Assembly (NCBI GenBank): GCA_963786625.1
Contig: CAWAZS010000001.1
Span: forward strand, 310,001-374,000
DNA length: 64,000 nucleotides
Direction of reading: 5' to 3'
From: CAIWHR01 sp963786625
Lineage (GTDB): Bacteria > Pseudomonadota > Gammaproteobacteria > Burkholderiales > Casimicrobiaceae
Positions 52,318-61,419 of this stretch are shown here, piece after piece. Position 1 is the first letter of the stretch. Each line of letters begins with the position of its first letter. The notes under the pieces were generated by a model. That model was given only the letters and a program-made list of their open reading frames with translations. It was not told where the DNA came from and did no database searches. The position numbers and the translations under genes are program-made.

Positions 52318-53556
52318 TCACGCCTTGAAGATCAGGTAGAGGCCGAGCCCCAGCATCGCGAGCCCGCTCACGAGCTTCAGCCAGCGGCCTTCCCGCTCCT
52401 GCAGGCGGCGCTGGCTCAGGGTGATCACGCCGATGGCGAGCACGATGACGTCGTCCAGCATGTAGGCGGCGGTGTAGAGCAGCAGATAGCCGTAGTAGCT
52501 CGGTCCCTCGAGCTCCCTCAGCGTCAGGATCCGCGTGAAGAGCGCGGGAAACCCCGACGTGCAGAGCAATTCGACCAGTTGCACCAGAAGCGCCAGGACG
52601 ACGGTCCCGATCAACGCCAGGGTCAGATTTTCGGCGCGCAGAATCCCCCGCATCCGGGCGTAGATTCCGGGCTTGGCGGCGGCGGGAATCGAAAGCGAGA
52701 TGCCGCGGCCGAACGCCCAGACATCCTTGAGGTTGAGGGCGGCGGCCACGATCGCGATGCCGGCGATGACCAGCTCCGATGCGCGCGAGAGCCCGATGAA
52801 CAGGAACAGGTTGAGCCAGGCGGCCAGGAACGCGAAGTAGGCGATGCCCTGGATGACGACGAACGTTCCGGCGATCGCCAGCATGCGCGGGCGGTCGTTG
52901 AGCGGCGCGAGCAGCGAGATCATCAGGATCAGCACCCACATCGAGCAGGGGTTGAAGCCATCCAGCAAACCCATGACCAGCGTGAACAGCGGCAGGCCCA
53001 CGCCGTCGAGAACCAGGGTCCGGCCGAGGATCGTCACCTCGAATTCCTCCGGCCCCGGCGCGCCTGCTACGCAGGCCAGGCTCCCCTCGGCTTCGCAGGT
53101 GCCCGCGCCTTCGGTCGTCGGCGGGCCCGTCGTCGCGGGTGCGCGCGCCAGCGCCTCGCGGACGAGCCGATCGGAACCCGCTTCGGGCGAAAAGCCGACG
53201 ATGAGCTGACCGCGCACGAAAAGCGCGGGCACGCGCGCGCTGCTCACCCCATGTGCCGCCGCAAGGTCCCGGAGCCGGTCCAGCGCGCCCGGCTCCTTCG
53301 CGACGTCGCGAATCGCGATCCTGAGCTCCGGGCGTTCCCGGCCGAGCCCGGCGAGAAACGCCTCGGCGCTGGCGCAGTGCGGGCAGCCCTCGCGCACGAA
53401 TGCCTCGATGTCGAGCGGCTGCTGTGCGGAGGTCGCGTCCACGGCGGACGCGCGGGGCTGGTCGGCGAGCCCGCGAACCGGCGACAACAGCATCGCCGCC
53501 GCCATCAGCAACGCCGACCCCCTCAGCAGCAGCGCGCGGGGGAACGCGAACGACAT
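52318..53556 (-). CDS. Redoxin-DsbD/CcdA-like membrane protein
   Basis: 412 residues. Seen: signal peptide, then a thioredoxin/glutaredoxin-like domain with REGCPHCASAEAFLAGLG (CPHC) and PALFVRGQ, then about eight membrane segments beginning LPLFTLVMGLLDGFNPCSMWVLILMISLL (CcdA/DsbD-type N-P-C motif) and LLVQLVELLCTSGFPALFT with the paired Cys. Moves reducing power or disulfides across the membrane. It is divergent from the retropepsin gene and followed by arsR after about 100 bases; a role in arsenic or metal redox is only contextual. Confidence 0.78.
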   Translation of the reverse strand: MSFAFPRALLLRGSALLMAAAMLLSPVRGLADQPRASAVDATSAQQPLDIEAFVREGCPHCASAEAFLAGLGRERPELRIAIRDVAKEPGALDRLRDLAAAHGVSSARVPALFVRGQLIVGFSPEAGSDRLVREALARAPATTGPPTTEGAGTCEAEGSLACVAGAPGPEEFEVTILGRTLVLDGVGLPLFTLVMGLLDGFNPCSMWVLILMISLLAPLNDRPRMLAIAGTFVVIQGIAYFAFLAAWLNLFLFIGLSRASELVIAGIAIVAAALNLKDVWAFGRGISLSIPAAAKPGIYARMRGILRAENLTLALIGTVVLALLVQLVELLCTSGFPALFTRILTLRELEGPSYYGYLLLYTAAYMLDDVIVLAIGVITLSQRRLQEREGRWLKLVSGLAMLGLGLYLIFKA

Positions 53557-53811
53557 GCCTCGAATATAGCGTGCGCGTCAGGGATGGAGCCACGAACGTA
53601 TTTGATCCTGGACAGTCTTTGCGCTGGTTCGAGCGCAAGTGCGTGGAATCGCAGGGAATCGGCGGCGCGGTCGCGCGCGGGAAGGCAGGATCTGCGCGGA
53701 TTCGGCGATAATGGAAGCTTCGCCCGCGGTCGATTCCGTATCCACCCCGACCGCACGGCACCAACATCGACGCGCCTGCCGCGTCGCATCGACCCCATCC
53801 ATGGAGCCCTC

Positions 53812-55677
53812 ATGCCGTTGACCCGTGCCCGCTTCGTTCTTGCCCTTGCGCTCGCGGCACTGGCACTGCCCGTGCTGGCGCAGACCGGCGCCGGGGTGCC
53901 GGCCACGGATCCGCAAGCGCTGCTGCAGGCAGCGAAGGCCGCGACCGGCGGCAAGGCCTGGGACGCGTTCTCGACCCAGCGCAGCACGGTGCGGCTGACG
54001 ACGGGCGGGATGACCGGGAAGGTCGAGCGCTGGGTCGACATCAAGACCGGCCGCTCGTACCTCAAATTCGCCGTGGGTCCGCTCACCGGCGCGCAGGGCT
54101 ACGACGGCAAGGTGGCGTGGTCGCAGGACGGCGGCGGGGAATCGCGCGCGGAGATCTCGTCGGTTGCGAAGGAGCTCGCCGTCAATGCCGCGTACCGCGA
54201 CAAGCTCGCGTTCTGGTATCCCGAGCGCGGCAAGGCGACGATCGCATTCAAGGAGCACGTCACCGCCGGCGCCCAGGGTTACGACGTGGTCACGCTGACG
54301 CCCGAGGGCGGACGCCCCTTCGAGTTCTGGATCAACTCCGACAACCGGCTGATCGAGCGCCTGGTCGAGTCCGAGGGGGCGCAGACCCGCACCGAGCTGT
54401 ACGCCGACTTCCGCGGCGTGCAGGGCGTCAAGCTGCCGTTCCACGTGCGCGCGATGCGCGGCCAGGACATCAAGCAGGAGGAGATCGTCAATGTCGAGAC
54501 GGTCGAATACAACGTGCCGATCGACGGCATCGCGTTCGGTCCGACCGGACAGCCGCCCGTCGACTGGACGTTCCCGGAAGGCAGGAAGGCGGTGGACGTG
54601 CCCTTCGAGCTCGCGAACGGGCACATGTACGTGCAGGCGAAGATCAACGGCAAGGGACCGTTCCGCCTGCTGCTCGACATCGGCGGCGTCAACGTGCTGG
54701 TGCCCGAGGTCGCGGAGTTGCTCGGCCTCGTGCCCGAAGGGAGGGTGCCCGCCGCGGGCGGCGGTGCGGCGAACGAGTATGTCGAGCTCGCCAAGCTGCG
54801 CTCGCTCGACATCGGCGGCATCACGCTGACCGATCAGCTCTTCGCGGTGATCCCGCTGCGCGCCTACGGGCGGCGCGTCGAAGGCATGGAACTGGACGGG
54901 CTCGTTGGCTACGAGCTCTTCATGCGCTTTCCCGGAAAGATCGACTATCAGAAAGGCCAGGTCACGTTCTACGAGCCATCCGCCTTCCGTTACGCCGGCA
55001 AGGGCACCCGGCTGCCGTATCGCTTCAACGGCCACGTCCCGCAGGTCGAGGCCACGTTGGACGGAATCCCCGGGGTGTTCGACCTCGACACCGGCGCGCG
55101 CAGCTCACTGACGCTGGCAGGCCCGTTCTGGAAGGAGCACAAGCTCGACGCGAAATATGGCGCGAAACAGGAGGTGATCGCCGGCGCAGGTCTCGCAGGC
55201 GCGGCCCGGGCGCTGCTCGGGCGGGCCGGGTCGTTCAAGCTGGGCGATGTCGAGATCAAGGCCCCGGTCGCGATGCTGTCGACGGCCGCCGGCGGCGTCT
55301 TCAACGAGGGGGGCTACGCGGGGAACGTCGGGTACGGCGTGCTGCACCGCTTCAACCTGGTGCTCGACTATCCGCACGAGCAGCTTTTCGTCGAGCCGAA
55401 TGCGGCCGCGGGCGCGCCCGACGTCCACGACCGCGCCGGCCTGTGGATCGAGCGCGTGGACAAGGGCTTCGAGCTCATCGAGGTCGTGCCCGGCGGCGCG
55501 GGAGCGCAGGCCGGATTGAAGAAGGGCGACGTCGTCGTCGCTGTCGACGGCGTGCCAGCCACGGAGATCAAGCTATTCCAGTTGCGCGACCGGTTGCGCG
55601 CCGCGCCCGGGACGAAGCTGCGTTTGAACCTCGCCGACGGACGCGAGGGGACGGTGACGCTGAAGGACCTGATCTGA
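53812..55677 (+). CDS. Secreted retropepsin-like aspartic protease with PDZ domain
   Basis: 621 residues. Seen: signal LVLALALAALALPVLAQ; a beta-rich region of about 230 residues (YLKFAVGPLTGAQGYDGKVAW); two retropepsin-like repeats, the first with degenerate LLLDIGGVNVLV (DIG for DTG) and the second with VFDLDTGARSSLTL; then a PDZ domain GLWIERVDKGFELIEVVPGGAGAQAGLKKGDVVVAVDG. A single full DTG suggests either an internal pseudo-dimer or a non-catalytic binder. Periplasmic. Long proteins of this plan are widespread but uncharacterised. Confidence 0.78.
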   Translation: MPLTRARFVLALALAALALPVLAQTGAGVPATDPQALLQAAKAATGGKAWDAFSTQRSTVRLTTGGMTGKVERWVDIKTGRSYLKFAVGPLTGAQGYDGKVAWSQDGGGESRAEISSVAKELAVNAAYRDKLAFWYPERGKATIAFKEHVTAGAQGYDVVTLTPEGGRPFEFWINSDNRLIERLVESEGAQTRTELYADFRGVQGVKLPFHVRAMRGQDIKQEEIVNVETVEYNVPIDGIAFGPTGQPPVDWTFPEGRKAVDVPFELANGHMYVQAKINGKGPFRLLLDIGGVNVLVPEVAELLGLVPEGRVPAAGGGAANEYVELAKLRSLDIGGITLTDQLFAVIPLRAYGRRVEGMELDGLVGYELFMRFPGKIDYQKGQVTFYEPSAFRYAGKGTRLPYRFNGHVPQVEATLDGIPGVFDLDTGARSSLTLAGPFWKEHKLDAKYGAKQEVIAGAGLAGAARALLGRAGSFKLGDVEIKAPVAMLSTAAGGVFNEGGYAGNVGYGVLHRFNLVLDYPHEQLFVEPNAAAGAPDVHDRAGLWIERVDKGFELIEVVPGGAGAQAGLKKGDVVVAVDGVPATEIKLFQLRDRLRAAPGTKLRLNLADGREGTVTLKDLI

Positions 55678-55913
55678 GCGTGACGCAATCGTTGCCGCGG
55701 CGCGACGGAGTGAAAGCGCTGTCGATCATCGCAGTCCACCGGCATCGTGTCGGGACGAGCGTGTTCGCGGCCTTGCTGGAACCGCTCGCGCCGGGCAGGC
55801 GGCCCTGCCGGTTCAGCTTGCGAACGGGCCTGATAAAATCTCATCATGGCAGCCGACAGACCTGGTCGCGGAATCGGGAAAACGCCATCGTTGCCCGTGG
55901 GGAAAGTCCGCAC

Positions 55914-56636
55914 ATGACTGCACCTGAAGTCCACAGTCCTCGTCAGAATCATCTGCTCGACGCGCTGCCGACCAGCGACTACGAGCGGCTTGCGCCCCAT
56001 CTGGAACTGATACCGATGAAGCTCGGTGACGTTCTCTATGAGTCCGGGGACCAGCTGCGGCACGTCTATTTCCCCACCACCTGCATTCTTTCGCTGCTGT
56101 ACGTGATGGAGGATGGCGCATCGGCCGAAATCGCCGTCGTGGGCAACGAGGGCATCCTCGGCATATCCCTGTTCATGGGGGGCAACACCACGCCCAGCCG
56201 CGCCATCGTGCAAGGCGCGGGGTACGCCTACCGACTCAAGGCCGACTTGCTCAAGAATGAGTTCGAGCGTTACGGTCCGACGATGCATCTCCTGCTGCGC
56301 TACACCCAGGCGCTGATCACCCAGATGGCGCAGACCGCGGTCTGCAATCGGCACCATTCGGTCGACCAGCAATTGTGCCGGTGGCTGTTGCTGTGCCTGG
56401 ATCGTTTGTCGTCGAACGAAATCTCCATGACCCAGGAATTGATCGCCAACATGCTGGGGGTGCGCCGCGAAGGCGTCACGGAGGCTGCCGGGAAGTTGCA
56501 GGACGCCGGGTTGATTCGATACCAGCGCGGCAGGATCACCGTTGTCGACCGCCCGGGCCTGGAAGCGCGGTGCTGTGAGTGCTACAAGGTGGTCAAGACG
56601 GAGTTTGATCGTCTCCTGCCCTACGTCGCAAAGTAG
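55914..56636 (+). CDS. Crp/Fnr-family transcription regulator
   Basis: 240 residues. Seen: a cyclic-nucleotide-binding-like domain (LIPMKLGDVLYESGDQLRHVYFPTTCILSLL, AEIAVVGNEGILGISLFMG) and C-terminal HTH ISMTQELIANMLGVRREGVTEAAGKLQDAGLI. It lacks the N-terminal Cys cluster of FNR and a clear cAMP-site Arg. It starts a downstream set of small stress-type genes and may regulate them. Confidence 0.82.
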   Translation: MTAPEVHSPRQNHLLDALPTSDYERLAPHLELIPMKLGDVLYESGDQLRHVYFPTTCILSLLYVMEDGASAEIAVVGNEGILGISLFMGGNTTPSRAIVQGAGYAYRLKADLLKNEFERYGPTMHLLLRYTQALITQMAQTAVCNRHHSVDQQLCRWLLLCLDRLSSNEISMTQELIANMLGVRREGVTEAAGKLQDAGLIRYQRGRITVVDRPGLEARCCECYKVVKTEFDRLLPYVAK

Positions 56637-56711
56637 CTCTCCCAACGCTGTTCCTCTGGCGCCGTGCCCACGCCGCTTCGGCGGCGGGACGGAGCTCGAC
56701 GATCTTGCCAA

Positions 56712-57203
56712 TCACCGCTTTCGAAGCCGCTTCGCGTTTGCGGTGGCCTTGGCGTGGATGGGCTTCAGCCCGCGATGCGCGAGCTTGGTGGCGTCTTTCG
56801 AAACGTCTGCCATGCGGACTGCCGATTGCCCCAGCGCTCGCGCGAGTGCTGCCTGCCGCGCGATCAACTGGCTGGGCGTTCGGCTGCTGGCCAACGACAT
56901 GAACGCCGCGGAGTTCCGCAGGAGATGGCGGAAGACCAATGCGCCCCACGGCTGGCTCATGGTCATCATGTGCGCGGCCATCGCCTGAGCGGATTGCGCG
57001 CCCGCTTCGATCTTCTCCTGCCCCATCAACGCGAATTCGCGCCGGTCGCGCGCGCTTGGCGCGGCGCCGGCCAGCGCCATGCGACCTGTTCGGTGACCGA
57101 TGACCTGCGCCGAGGCCAGCGTCATCTCCAGAGTCTTCGTGGCGAGATCGCTCCATAGCATAAGCGGGAGAAAGTACGGGTAGCCGGGGTAATTTCGTTT
57201 CAT
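56712..57203 (-). CDS. Phasin-like small helical protein
   Basis: 163 residues. Seen: YPYFLPLMLWSDLATKTLEMTLASAQVIGHRTGRMALAGAAPSARDRREFALMGQEKIEAGAQSAQAMAAHMM, a pattern known to me from conserved phasin-like proteins, with an amphipathic helical second half and a basic tail (KATANAKRLRKR). It may coat granules or membranes. GGACG precedes ATG 57203; longer frames add a Leu-rich non-conserved region. Confidence 0.55.
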   Translation of the reverse strand: MKRNYPGYPYFLPLMLWSDLATKTLEMTLASAQVIGHRTGRMALAGAAPSARDRREFALMGQEKIEAGAQSAQAMAAHMMTMSQPWGALVFRHLLRNSAAFMSLASSRTPSQLIARQAALARALGQSAVRMADVSKDATKLAHRGLKPIHAKATANAKRLRKR

Positions 57204-57618
57204 TTGCGTCCTTGATTGGGAATCCTGAGAAGTCGTCAAGGTTGACGCAAGTACGACCAAGAGGCTCTGTGCGATGAGCCACATACTTCGTGATATTTCG
57301 GCGCCACGTCGCATGCGACCCTTTGTCGCTATCCGCGCCCGTGGGCGCCCGCATTCAACCGTAGCGCTGCATCGTGTACGCCACCGTACAGACCGACGGA
57401 CGATGGTCGCGCATACTGTTCTTGTCGCGTTGGATCATGGCGGTCGGAATGGTCGCCATCAGTCCGGATGCGTTTTGCGCGAGTGCATCTACGCTCGGGT
57501 GAATGCGACGGCCAAGCATGGCTCAATGGTTTGTCCCGCCGATTGTCGTTGTGCATCCACACGCGAGTTTCACGGTCTGCGATGACTTGATCAATCGAAA
57601 CATCAATTGGAGACGACC
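57204..57618. other. Intergenic region, no gene seen
   Basis: AT-richer than the neighbours and without a supported gene; contains the divergent promoters of the two flanking small genes. Confidence 0.35.
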
Positions 57619-58149
57619 ATGACGAACACCACTCTGGAACTCGACCGGAACAAGACTGCGAAACCGGATCCGGCCTCGGGTCCGCTCGGAGCGCATCCCG
57701 TTGGAACGGGGCTCGGCGCAGCTGCCGGGGGCGCCGCAGCGGGCGCACTGGCGGGAACGGTGGCGGGCCCGGTGGGCACGGTGGTAGGCGCGGTTGCAGG
57801 CGCCGTGGCCGGCGGCCTGGCCGGCAAGGCGATCGCCAAATCGATCGACCCCACCGCCGAGGAAGCTTACTGGCGCGAGAACTATTCGAGCCGGCCCTAT
57901 GTCACCCAGGGGGCAACCTATGACGAGTATGGTCCCGCCTATCGCTACGGCGTCGATGCCTACGGACGGTACGAAGGCCGCTCGTTCGAACAGGCGGAAC
58001 CCGAGCTGATGCGCGAATGGGACCGCGCCAAAGGCACCTCCAGGTTGACGTGGGAGAACGCCAAGCACGCAGCCCGTGACGCCTGGCAGCGCCTCAGCGA
58101 CTTCGTTGAACGCGCGACGCCCGGGGATTCCGATCACGATGGGAAGTAG
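57619..58149 (+). CDS. Glycine-zipper conserved stress protein
   Basis: 176 residues. Seen: GAHPVGTGLGAAAGGAAAGALAGTVAGPVGTVVGAVAGAVAGGLAGKAIA, a long Gly/Ala zipper that may insert in or associate with membranes, then DPTAEEAYWRENYSSRPYV and a Tyr-rich region GPAYRYGVDAYGRY. A widespread proteobacterial type without known function, often near BON and OsmC genes as here. GGAGACGACC precedes ATG 57619. Confidence 0.7.
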   Translation: MTNTTLELDRNKTAKPDPASGPLGAHPVGTGLGAAAGGAAAGALAGTVAGPVGTVVGAVAGAVAGGLAGKAIAKSIDPTAEEAYWRENYSSRPYVTQGATYDEYGPAYRYGVDAYGRYEGRSFEQAEPELMREWDRAKGTSRLTWENAKHAARDAWQRLSDFVERATPGDSDHDGK

Positions 58150-58622
58150 ATCGACATCTCACGGTCCCCATGGGGCAACGAACTGACAACTGAACAGGGA
58201 CCACCGAGTGGAAGCGCCATTGCACAGGCGCGCCGCGGATCAAGCGTCCGCTCGGTGTTGCCCTGCGATACGGCTGGGCCCGTCGGGTGCAGAAAACTCG
58301 AGGTTGTCCCGCCGTGGGTTTCGTTTCGCGCGTGCATTTTGAGGAGCAAGCCGTGAGCCTTGGCACCATTCCACCAAGGTCAAGGCGGCCATCCTCAATG
58401 AACCGACGCTCAGGTCCGCCGAAATCAAGGTCGAGACCTTCCAATGCGGCGATCTGGCCGGCAATCGGAAGGATAAGTCACGATACGGCAAACCCTGAGA
58501 TCGAAAAGAGTCTCCGTCGTCCTTCTCTGCTACTCCGATGGTATTGCGGAGCCCGAAGCAGCGTACACCGCGGTGTCGCGAGGCGGTCCGCTTACCTGAA
58601 TGGAATCAACCCGCTCTTTGTG
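58150..58622. other. Intergenic region with a decayed BON gene
   Basis: No intact gene. The only recognisable coding trace is the BON-domain fragment listed separately; the rest is of mixed composition. Confidence 0.4.
58373..58498 (+). pseudogene. BON-domain remnant
   Basis: A frame encodes TKVKAAILNEPTLRSAEIKVETF, the first half of a BON domain (family form TKVKAALLxDPxLKxxDIKVET), but it lacks a start and the second half and stops soon after. A decayed copy related in pattern to the intact BON lipoprotein at 59892. Confidence 0.6.
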
Positions 58623-59000
58623 ATGGAGAACCCCGTGCTCGAATACACGATCCTGAAGCCCGAAGGCATCCTGGTGCTGAAACCCAACGAGTCGCTGAGC
58701 AGAGAGGACTTCGCCGGCCTCAGCGCTTCCGTCGACACCTACCTTGCAGACCATGCCAGCATCCACGGAATGCTGATTCACGCCGCAGCGTTTCCGGGAT
58801 GGGAGAACTTCGCGGGGTTCACCGCGCATATCCGCTTCGTCCGCGACCACCACCAGAAGGTTGAGCGAGTCGCACTGGTGACGGATAGCCCCGTCGCCCG
58901 CGTGGCCGAGGCGCTGGCCAAGCACTTCACCGCGGCGGAAATCAAGCATTTTTCCTTTACGGACTACGAGAAGGCTCTCAATTGGCTGAAGACCTCCTGA
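58623..59000 (+). CDS. SpoIIAA/STAS-like protein
   Basis: 125 residues. Seen: EYTILKPEGILVLKPNESLSREDFAGLSASVDTYLADHASIHGMLIHAAAFPGWENFAGFTAHIRFVRDHHQKVERVALVTDSP, the SpoIIAA-like (DUF3478-type) fold. Possible role: a lipid-binding or anti-sigma antagonist-like protein; function unproven. Cytosolic. It ends 54 bases before the convergent OsmC gene. Confidence 0.75.
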   Translation: MENPVLEYTILKPEGILVLKPNESLSREDFAGLSASVDTYLADHASIHGMLIHAAAFPGWENFAGFTAHIRFVRDHHQKVERVALVTDSPVARVAEALAKHFTAAEIKHFSFTDYEKALNWLKTS

Positions 59001-59053
59001 AGAGGACTCGATGCCTGCAAACCTGAATCACGGTTCGCCTCCGCCCGCGCTGC

Positions 59054-59479
59054 TCACGCCTCCAACTCCGCATCCATCGTGATCTGCGCCTTCAACCGTT
59101 TCGACACCGGGCACCCCGTCTTGGCCTTGTTCGCGATCTCCTGGAACTTCGCGTCGTCTGCTCCCGGGATTCTTGCGGACACGCTGAGGTGGCTCGCCGT
59201 GATCTCGTAGCCGGCGTCGAGTTTTTACAGTGTTACAGTGGCATGCGTCTCGATCTTCTCCGGCGTCAGCCCGGCCTCGCCGAGCATCAGCGAGAGCGCC
59301 ATCGAGAAACAGCCCGCATGCGCCGCGCCGATCAGCTCCTCGGGATTGGTACCCTTGCCGTTCTCGAAGCGCGACTTGAACCCATACGGCGCCTCCTTGA
59401 GAACGCCCGTCTCGGTGGAAATGGTGCCGCCACCGTCCTTGATGCCGCCCTTCCAGACTGCCCATGCTTTCTTGATCAT
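59054..59479 (-). pseudogene. OsmC/Ohr peroxiredoxin with internal stop
   Basis: 141 codons, OsmC length, in one frame. Seen: MIKKAWAVWKGGIKDGGGTI, GAAHAGCFSM (Cys57, first redox Cys), ETHATVTL, then TAA at codon 85 where GAA is expected (59225-59227), then KLDAGYEITASHL and KTGCPVSK (second Cys). The single G-to-T change is either a nonsense mutation or a base error. If real, the second Cys is lost and the peroxide reductase is dead. By family knowledge it destroys organic hydroperoxides. Confidence 0.8.
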
Positions 59480-59891
59480 GACCGCTCCACACGTTGTCGT
59501 TCCCGGAGGGCTAGCCGAGAGCGTCGGCGGCAAACCCCGTTTGGAACTATGCGCGGTGATCATTCGCGAATCTGTGCGTTGGCGCACATGGCGCAATACG
59601 CGATACCGGAGCATGGTCAAAGCGAGCCAGCTTGACCAGGCGCGGACGATCGAGGGAGCTTGCGCAGCCCTGTTGGCGAAAATGACGTCAGCGATCGCCG
59701 CCGCACGACGAAGCTTCGTTTGTACGCCGTCGCGGATTTTCCGCGGCCGTACTCTGCGTTCAGGCGTCCTGGCACGTGCTCGTATGTGCGGAATCGAACA
59801 GACTCTTGCCTCGATTCCCGGTAACCTCTCCCGTGAGTGCAAAGGTGGAGTGTAATTTGTTGTTTGTCCGCGTAAAGAAGGGTAGCGACAT
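59480..59891. other. Intergenic region, no gene seen
   Basis: No gene supported. Contains the divergent promoters of the OsmC and BON lipoprotein genes; AT-rich near 59850-59890. Confidence 0.35.
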
Positions 59892-60326
59892 ATGATCTTC
59901 AAGCCTGCTGCTGCCGGCGCAGTTTTTGCGCTCATGTTTGCGGCCTCCGGATGTAACCAAACGCCGCCGCCGCCGGCGAATATCGCGCCCAACCCGCCGA
60001 GCGCGGCTACCCCGGCTGCGCCCCCCGCGGAGTCCCAAGCGACGACGCCATCCAGTTCGGCGAGGTCGCCAGGACCGGCAGAGGCAACCGGCCGTGAGGT
60101 CGGCGAAGCACTCGATGACGCGACAATCACGGCTAAGGTCAAGGCCGCGTTACTTCAGGCGCCCGACGTGAAAGGCTTGGATGTCAAGGTGGAGACCGAC
60201 AAAGCCGTGGTCCAGTTGAGCGGGTTTGTCGCGAGCCAGGCGCAGATCGACAAAGCCATGGAAGTGGCAAAGAGCGTGCGCGGCGTTAGGGAAGTACAGA
60301 ACAAGATGAGCGTGAAGCCCGGCTAA
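59892..60326 (+). CDS. BON-domain lipoprotein
   Basis: 144 residues. Seen: signal and lipobox FAASGC (residues 17-22), a Pro/Ala-rich linker (about 45 residues, PPPPANIAPNPPSAATPAAPP), then a BON domain DDATITAKVKAALLQAPDVKGLDVKVETDKAVVQLSGFVASQAQ ... VRGVREVQNKMSV. OsmY/CsgG-neighbour type; it probably sits on the outer membrane and binds phospholipid. Part of the stress cluster. Confidence 0.82.
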   Translation: MIFKPAAAGAVFALMFAASGCNQTPPPPANIAPNPPSAATPAAPPAESQATTPSSSARSPGPAEATGREVGEALDDATITAKVKAALLQAPDVKGLDVKVETDKAVVQLSGFVASQAQIDKAMEVAKSVRGVREVQNKMSVKPG

Positions 60327-60830
60327 CTGGGCTGCTGCCGGTTTACTTCTGCCGCTCGGGGTGCAAGGCGAAGTTCGTGGCCAACGCCGCGAAGTATCAG
60401 GTATCCCACCCGGATTCGAATGCGCCAACGCAGCCCGCTGCCGAGCGAACGGTCGACGGCGCGATCTGCACGTGTCCGATGCACCCGCAGACTCGCCAAG
60501 CGGGACCGGGCAATTGCCCCGTTTGCGGAATGACACTACAGCCGGTCGCGGCAAGGGCCGTGGTCGGGCAGAACCGCGAACTCGCGCACATGACCCCGAG
60601 GTTCTGGGTCGGGTTGAATCAGAGGGACCGTCAACGGCACCGGCTCTCGGGTCATGCGTGCTGACAAAGTGGGTGCGGACACCAGGCTCACGCGCATCGT
60701 GACTGAGGGACGCATTGTCGCCATGGCGGGCGACGGCGTGAACGACGCGCCCGCCTTGGCGGAAGCCGCCGTTGCCAGGCATTCCCACGACAATGAGCGT
60801 CAAGCAGGGCACGAGCGAATAATGTGACAG
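60327..60830 (+). pseudogene. CopA-type P1B ATPase remnant
   Basis: Fragments in several frames: PVYFCRSGCKAKFVANAAKY (YHS-like domain), ICTCPMHPQTRQAGPGNCPVCGMTL (heavy-metal domain), then after a deletion GTGSRVMRADKVGADTRLTRIV (P-domain approach) and GRIVAMAGDGVNDAPALAEAAV (ATP-hinge). The phosphorylation motif DKTGT, the CPC membrane motif and all membrane segments are missing. About 500 bases remain of an expected 2200 or more. A decayed copper or silver pump. Confidence 0.75.
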
Positions 60831-60871
60831 GCCACCCCGGGCCGGTCGCGGATACATCCAAAGGAGGCATC

Positions 60872-61351
60872 ATGCCGTTGCGCACTCTGGCAATCGTGGT
60901 CGTGGCCGTGCTGCTGGCCTTGTTCGTCGCGGTGAACTGGGCCGCGTTCATGACGCCAACGACGCTGTCGATGATCTTCGGGACCGTGCAGGCACCGCTC
61001 GGGCTGGTGATGCTCGTGATCACGGGATTCGTGGCCGCGCTTTTCGTCGCCTACGCGCTCTGGCTGCAAGGTTCCGTGCTGATGGAGACGCGCCGCATGA
61101 CGCGCGAACTCGCCTCGCAGCGGCAACTCGCGGACCAGGCCGAGGCGTCGCGTTTCACCGAGCTGCGCACCCTCATCGAAAAGCGCCTCGATGCGATCAG
61201 CTCGTCGATCGTCGATGATCGCGCCGGCCGTTCGGCGGAGATCGCGCGCCTCGGCGATGACCTGCGGCTCGCAATCGACCAGGCCGCCAACGGTCACGCC
61301 GCGCAACTGGGCGAGTTGCAGGACCGACTGACGCGGAGCGGCCCGGGCTGA
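60872..61351 (+). CDS. LapA-like two-helix membrane protein with coiled coil
   Basis: 159 residues. Seen: two membrane helices TLAIVVVAVLLALFVAVNWA and LVMLVITGFVAALFVAYALWL (LapA/DUF1049 pattern), then a long charged helical tail MTRELASQRQLADQAEASRF likely to form a coiled coil. AAGGAGG is about 7 bases before the ATG. By family it may help lipopolysaccharide assembly or membrane stress response. Confidence 0.65.
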   Translation: MPLRTLAIVVVAVLLALFVAVNWAAFMTPTTLSMIFGTVQAPLGLVMLVITGFVAALFVAYALWLQGSVLMETRRMTRELASQRQLADQAEASRFTELRTLIEKRLDAISSSIVDDRAGRSAEIARLGDDLRLAIDQAANGHAAQLGELQDRLTRSGPG

Positions 61352-61419
61352 CCGCTCGCCGGCGCAAGCCTGGCTCCTTCGATCTTGATACCCACAATCG
61401 TTCTGCGTACGCTGGGGCT

